Positions 61,772-64,000 of a DNA stretch of 64,000 nucleotides are shown here, in pieces; position 1 is the first letter of the stretch; every line of letters begins with the position of its first letter. Below the pieces are notes generated by a model. That model was not told where the DNA came from, did not search any database, and saw nothing but the letters and a program-made list of their open reading frames with translations. This stretch comes from Gp6-AA40 sp035496255. Its GTDB lineage: Bacteria; Acidobacteriota; Vicinamibacteria; Vicinamibacterales; UBA2999. The stretch spans positions 14,201 through 78,200 of the forward strand of contig DATJEU010000067.1 of assembly GCA_035496255.1 (NCBI GenBank), in the 5' to 3' direction. Both the position numbers and the translations under genes were made by a program.

Positions 61772-62740
61772 TCAGGGAACGACGAAGCGGACCGCGTCCT
61801 TTCGTGCGGTGCCGTTCAGCAGTGTCACTGTGGTCGTGAACACATAGGTCCCTGGCGGGAGCGGATGCGTGAATCCCATCCCGCCAGTCTCGAACATCCG
61901 GCAACCGAGGATGTGGCGCGAGAGTGGATCCTTCCCCGCCGGCCCGATCTTCCCATCCCAGAACGCCGCATCTGCTTCGAGCACGGCAGCTCCACCCGTC
62001 CGCAGCGTGTGCGCGATGCTCGCAACGTCAGTGAAGCCGGTGTGAATTCGCACGGTCACAAACCGTTCGGCAGCGACCTCCACCGACGTCATCCCGCTCC
62101 GAATCGTGGCGATCGGCGTGGGCGAGACGATGCGGAACGAGCCGTCGCATGAATCGATCGGCGGCAACGAAAACTGGAAGGTCATGCCGGCCGCAGGCGC
62201 GCGCGAATAACGCCACAGCTCGAATGCCCCGCTGGTGAACGTCATCACGGAGTCGGGCGCACCGAACATCACGTAGATCCGTCCGCGATCCGTTTCCAGG
62301 CCGGTGTGCGGCGCGTCGTCCGGGTTGGTGAAGTGCGTGTTGACGTAGTCGACACGGCGATCGAATTCCTCTCGAAATTCGTTCCGCGGTGTATCGGGTG
62401 TCGGATCGCGTCGAGCCCAGAAGGCGGCGATGAAGCTCTCGCGGTCGGCGGCAGTCTTCACGCGACGGTACGCGGCACCCTCGGCCGGCGTGATGATGTA
62501 TCGCACGAGGAGGTGCCACTCGTCCTCGTCGTACCACTCTGCCGGCAGCATCGCCGCTGGCTCCGGTCCCTGATCCACCGGATCGAAGATCCGCGCCGCC
62601 TCGTCGGCATATGGTCTGAGCGAGGCGACATCGAAAGGCAGCCTGCCCACCTCGCCGTGTAATCGACGCTGCGCGCCGAGCGAGGCAACGGACAGGGCGG
62701 CGACGGCCGCAGCCAGCATGAGGGGTCGATGAGCGCACAT
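61772..62740 (-). CDS. GWxTD domain-containing secreted protein
   Basis: A 322-residue protein with a signal peptide (1-23, ending SLGAQ). The GWxTD-type block is 'YIITPAEGAAYRRVKTAADR' then 'FIAAFWARRDPTPDTPRNEF', 'REEFDRRVDYVNTHF', 'DRGRIYVMFGAPDSVMTF', which defines this family in Acidobacteriota and relatives. The remainder (from ~190) is beta-rich. Role unknown; such proteins often belong to outer-membrane or regulatory protease loci. It follows the TIGR03435 gene with one base between stop and start, so the two are probably co-transcribed. Confidence 0.9.
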   Translation of the reverse strand: MCAHRPLMLAAAVAALSVASLGAQRRLHGEVGRLPFDVASLRPYADEAARIFDPVDQGPEPAAMLPAEWYDEDEWHLLVRYIITPAEGAAYRRVKTAADRESFIAAFWARRDPTPDTPRNEFREEFDRRVDYVNTHFTNPDDAPHTGLETDRGRIYVMFGAPDSVMTFTSGAFELWRYSRAPAAGMTFQFSLPPIDSCDGSFRIVSPTPIATIRSGMTSVEVAAERFVTVRIHTGFTDVASIAHTLRTGGAAVLEADAAFWDGKIGPAGKDPLSRHILGCRMFETGGMGFTHPLPPGTYVFTTTVTLLNGTARKDAVRFVVP

Positions 62741-62741
62741 G

Positions 62742-63560
62742 TCAGTTCGGCGTGGGCCGGGACACGGCGTCGACGACGAGGACCGTCCCCTGCACCTGGG
62801 TCTCGATCAGGCGTAATCCTGCCTGATCGCCGAGAGCGGTGAACAGGGAGACGGCCGGCGTCGGCGTCAAGCCGCCATCAGGCGATGGCATCGGCGGATC
62901 CCAGTGCAGTTGCAGGTCGAAGTTGCCGGTCAGCGCGGTCCGATCGACAACGCGCCGGCCGAGCAGGCCGCCGAGCCCTGAGGCGAGCGTCGTCATCGGG
63001 ACCCCTTCCAGCACGATCGATCCCGGCGACATCCGGAACCCGCACGTCGCCGCTCCAGCGTCTGACCGGGCCCTGGCGATCAGCGCGGCGCAATCGATCT
63101 GCGACTGCGTCAATCGAGGACCCGGGCGGTTCGGCTGCTGGGCGACGAGTGCGAGACCAGCGGCCTCCCGTGCCTCGACGTGCGCCGTCAGTGAGAACCG
63201 GTCGCGCAGGAGCGCCTGCAGCAGCGTCCGCAACGGCGCCGACCCGCGGCCGGGCCCTTCCAGCAGCGGCAGTTCCTGCCGGCCGACGGCGATGATGTCG
63301 AACCCCTCGCTGCGCGCCCAGTCCGGTGCGCCAACGATCTCGAAATCCTCGATGCCGTACGCCAATCGCAGCAGCGACCGGAGCGGCGCATTGACGGTGA
63401 TGAACCGTCCGCCAGGTTCGGTATCGAGCCGGATGAGCGGGTCTCCCGATCGATTCGGCTTGATCGAGACGACGTCGAAGCGCGGCGAGTCCTGCGCGGC
63501 GACTGTCGCCGCCACGCCCAGGACGACCATCGACAGCCAGAGCCAGATGGTTGTGCGCAT
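62742..63560 (-). CDS. TIGR03435 family secreted protein
   Basis: A 272-residue protein with signal peptide 1-22 (ending TVAAQ). It has the standard blocks 'RFDVVSIKPNRSGDPLIRLD', 'VNAPLRSLLRLAYGIEDFEI', 'LRTLLQALLRDRFSLTAHVE', 'RRVVDRTALTGNFDLQLHWD' and 'GTVLVVDAVSRPTPN'. It is more diverged from the copy at 36228 than the truncated copy at 42449. Together with the downstream GWxTD gene it forms a two-gene unit. Function of the family is unknown. Confidence 0.93.
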   Translation of the reverse strand: MRTTIWLWLSMVVLGVAATVAAQDSPRFDVVSIKPNRSGDPLIRLDTEPGGRFITVNAPLRSLLRLAYGIEDFEIVGAPDWARSEGFDIIAVGRQELPLLEGPGRGSAPLRTLLQALLRDRFSLTAHVEAREAAGLALVAQQPNRPGPRLTQSQIDCAALIARARSDAGAATCGFRMSPGSIVLEGVPMTTLASGLGGLLGRRVVDRTALTGNFDLQLHWDPPMPSPDGGLTPTPAVSLFTALGDQAGLRLIETQVQGTVLVVDAVSRPTPN

Positions 63561-63570
63561 ACGGTGCTCT

Positions 63571-64000
63571 CTAGAACGCGTCGCCAAGATAGGGCAACAG
63601 GCGCCCGAAGCAGATCACGCCGACCCAGAGCGTGAGGCCGGCAGTGGCGATCATCTTCGCGGCCAGCGGTGCACTCTCACCTGCCTGCAGCGCATCGACG
63701 CGCTTCGCGACACCGGTCACGTAGAAGAGCACGGCGTTTAGGCCTGCAAGCGCCATGAAGGCGACCTTCCACTTGAACGCGGGGTTGAGACCGTACGCGT
63801 TGACCGCATCGAAGTTGCCCGAGAGAAACATCACGCCGGTCGCGAAATTGACCGCGAATCCGGCGAGGCCGAACGGAATCAGGTACTTGAACGGCTCCGC
63901 CGGCAATCCCTTCGCGAATCCCAACATGCGCAGATCGAACAGGCCAACGGTGCCGATCAGCAGCACCATGCCCATGAAGTGCAGGGTCTCGCAGACCGGC
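63571..64000 (-). CDS. Four-helix membrane protein, DUF6644-like, 5' end outside window
   Basis: At least 142 residues are visible; the frame stays open to the right edge (preceding residues read ETLHF before MGMVLLIGTVG). Four hydrophobic helices are seen: 'FMGMVLLIGTVGLFDLRML', 'FKYLIPFGLAGFAVNFATGV', 'WKVAFMALAGLNAVLFYVTG', 'AAKMIATAGLTLWVGVICF'. The 'LHFMG...DLRMLGFAKGLP' start is typical of DUF6644-type proteins in soil bacteria. His in the first helix could bind heme, but this is speculative. Confidence 0.75.
   Translation of the reverse strand, partial: PVCETLHFMGMVLLIGTVGLFDLRMLGFAKGLPAEPFKYLIPFGLAGFAVNFATGVMFLSGNFDAVNAYGLNPAFKWKVAFMALAGLNAVLFYVTGVAKRVDALQAGESAPLAAKMIATAGLTLWVGVICFGRLLPYLGDAF

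Overview
The window is about 64 kb of GC-rich bacterial chromosome, densely coding on both strands. I saw no rRNA or tRNA gene, transposase, phage gene or CRISPR array. Three TIGR03435-family genes (one truncated), a winged-helix/TPR regulator, a GWxTD-domain protein and several secreted proteins of DUF6152 type point to Acidobacteriota, most likely Vicinamibacteria (subdivision 6). That placement is inference from gene content.

Layout. 1-18.6 kb: uroporphyrinogen-III synthase-like gene, ammonium transporter, a two-gene xanthine-dehydrogenase-type molybdo-hydroxylase ending in a clear terminator, MltB transglycosylase, a sensor kinase/response regulator pair, a DUF169 protein, FkbM methyltransferase, TPR regulator, a cytochrome b/sulfite-oxidase-fold pair, a GAF-ANTAR antiterminator and an ACT protein. 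18.7-26.8 kb: a five-gene minus-strand nitrate assimilation operon (FeS/membrane-anchor fusion, nasA, nirB, nirD, narK) in which every junction is a 4-base ATGA overlap. 27-41.4 kb: HIT protein, glycosyltransferase-like protein, tungsten-type aldehyde oxidoreductase with a MoaD-like protein, NAD-linked formate dehydrogenase, then moeA, a moeA-PBP fusion and a mobA fusion. 41-52 kb: secreted proteins, an MFS exporter, and a minus-strand set of OFA transporter, ModE-like regulator, TonB receptor and oxyanion-binding protein. 52-60.8 kb: an alpha/beta hydrolase and tetrahydromethanopterin C1 genes (fae, mtdB, DUF1464) continuing by 4-base overlaps through aroA, an ATP-grasp gene and a hydratase, followed by an MFS permease. 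60.9-64 kb: a substrate-binding-like protein, GWxTD protein, TIGR03435 protein and a partial membrane protein.

Two themes unite the genes. First, molybdenum/tungsten biology: five Mo/W enzymes or enzyme families, cofactor-maturation genes (MoeA twice, MobA, MoaD-like) and a candidate oxyanion uptake set with a ModE-like regulator. Second, C1 and nitrogen metabolism: Fae and MtdB oxidise formaldehyde toward formate, formate dehydrogenase would yield NADH, and NasA/NirBD would turn nitrate into ammonium, with Amt importing ammonium.

The most unusual structure is in the non-coding DNA. Many intergenic gaps hold short degenerate words (such as CCAACTCCC, GGTTCC, GAACCTC, GATTCCT, AGTCCGTAGCC) in tandem, often as long inverted repeats with perfect arms up to 27 bp. 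Separately, several families of dispersed GC-rich palindromes occur between genes and also inside reading frames, where they encode extra segments or termini of AroA, MoeA2, the DUF1464 protein, NirD, the cytochrome b protein, the ModE-like regulator and the oxyanion-binding protein.
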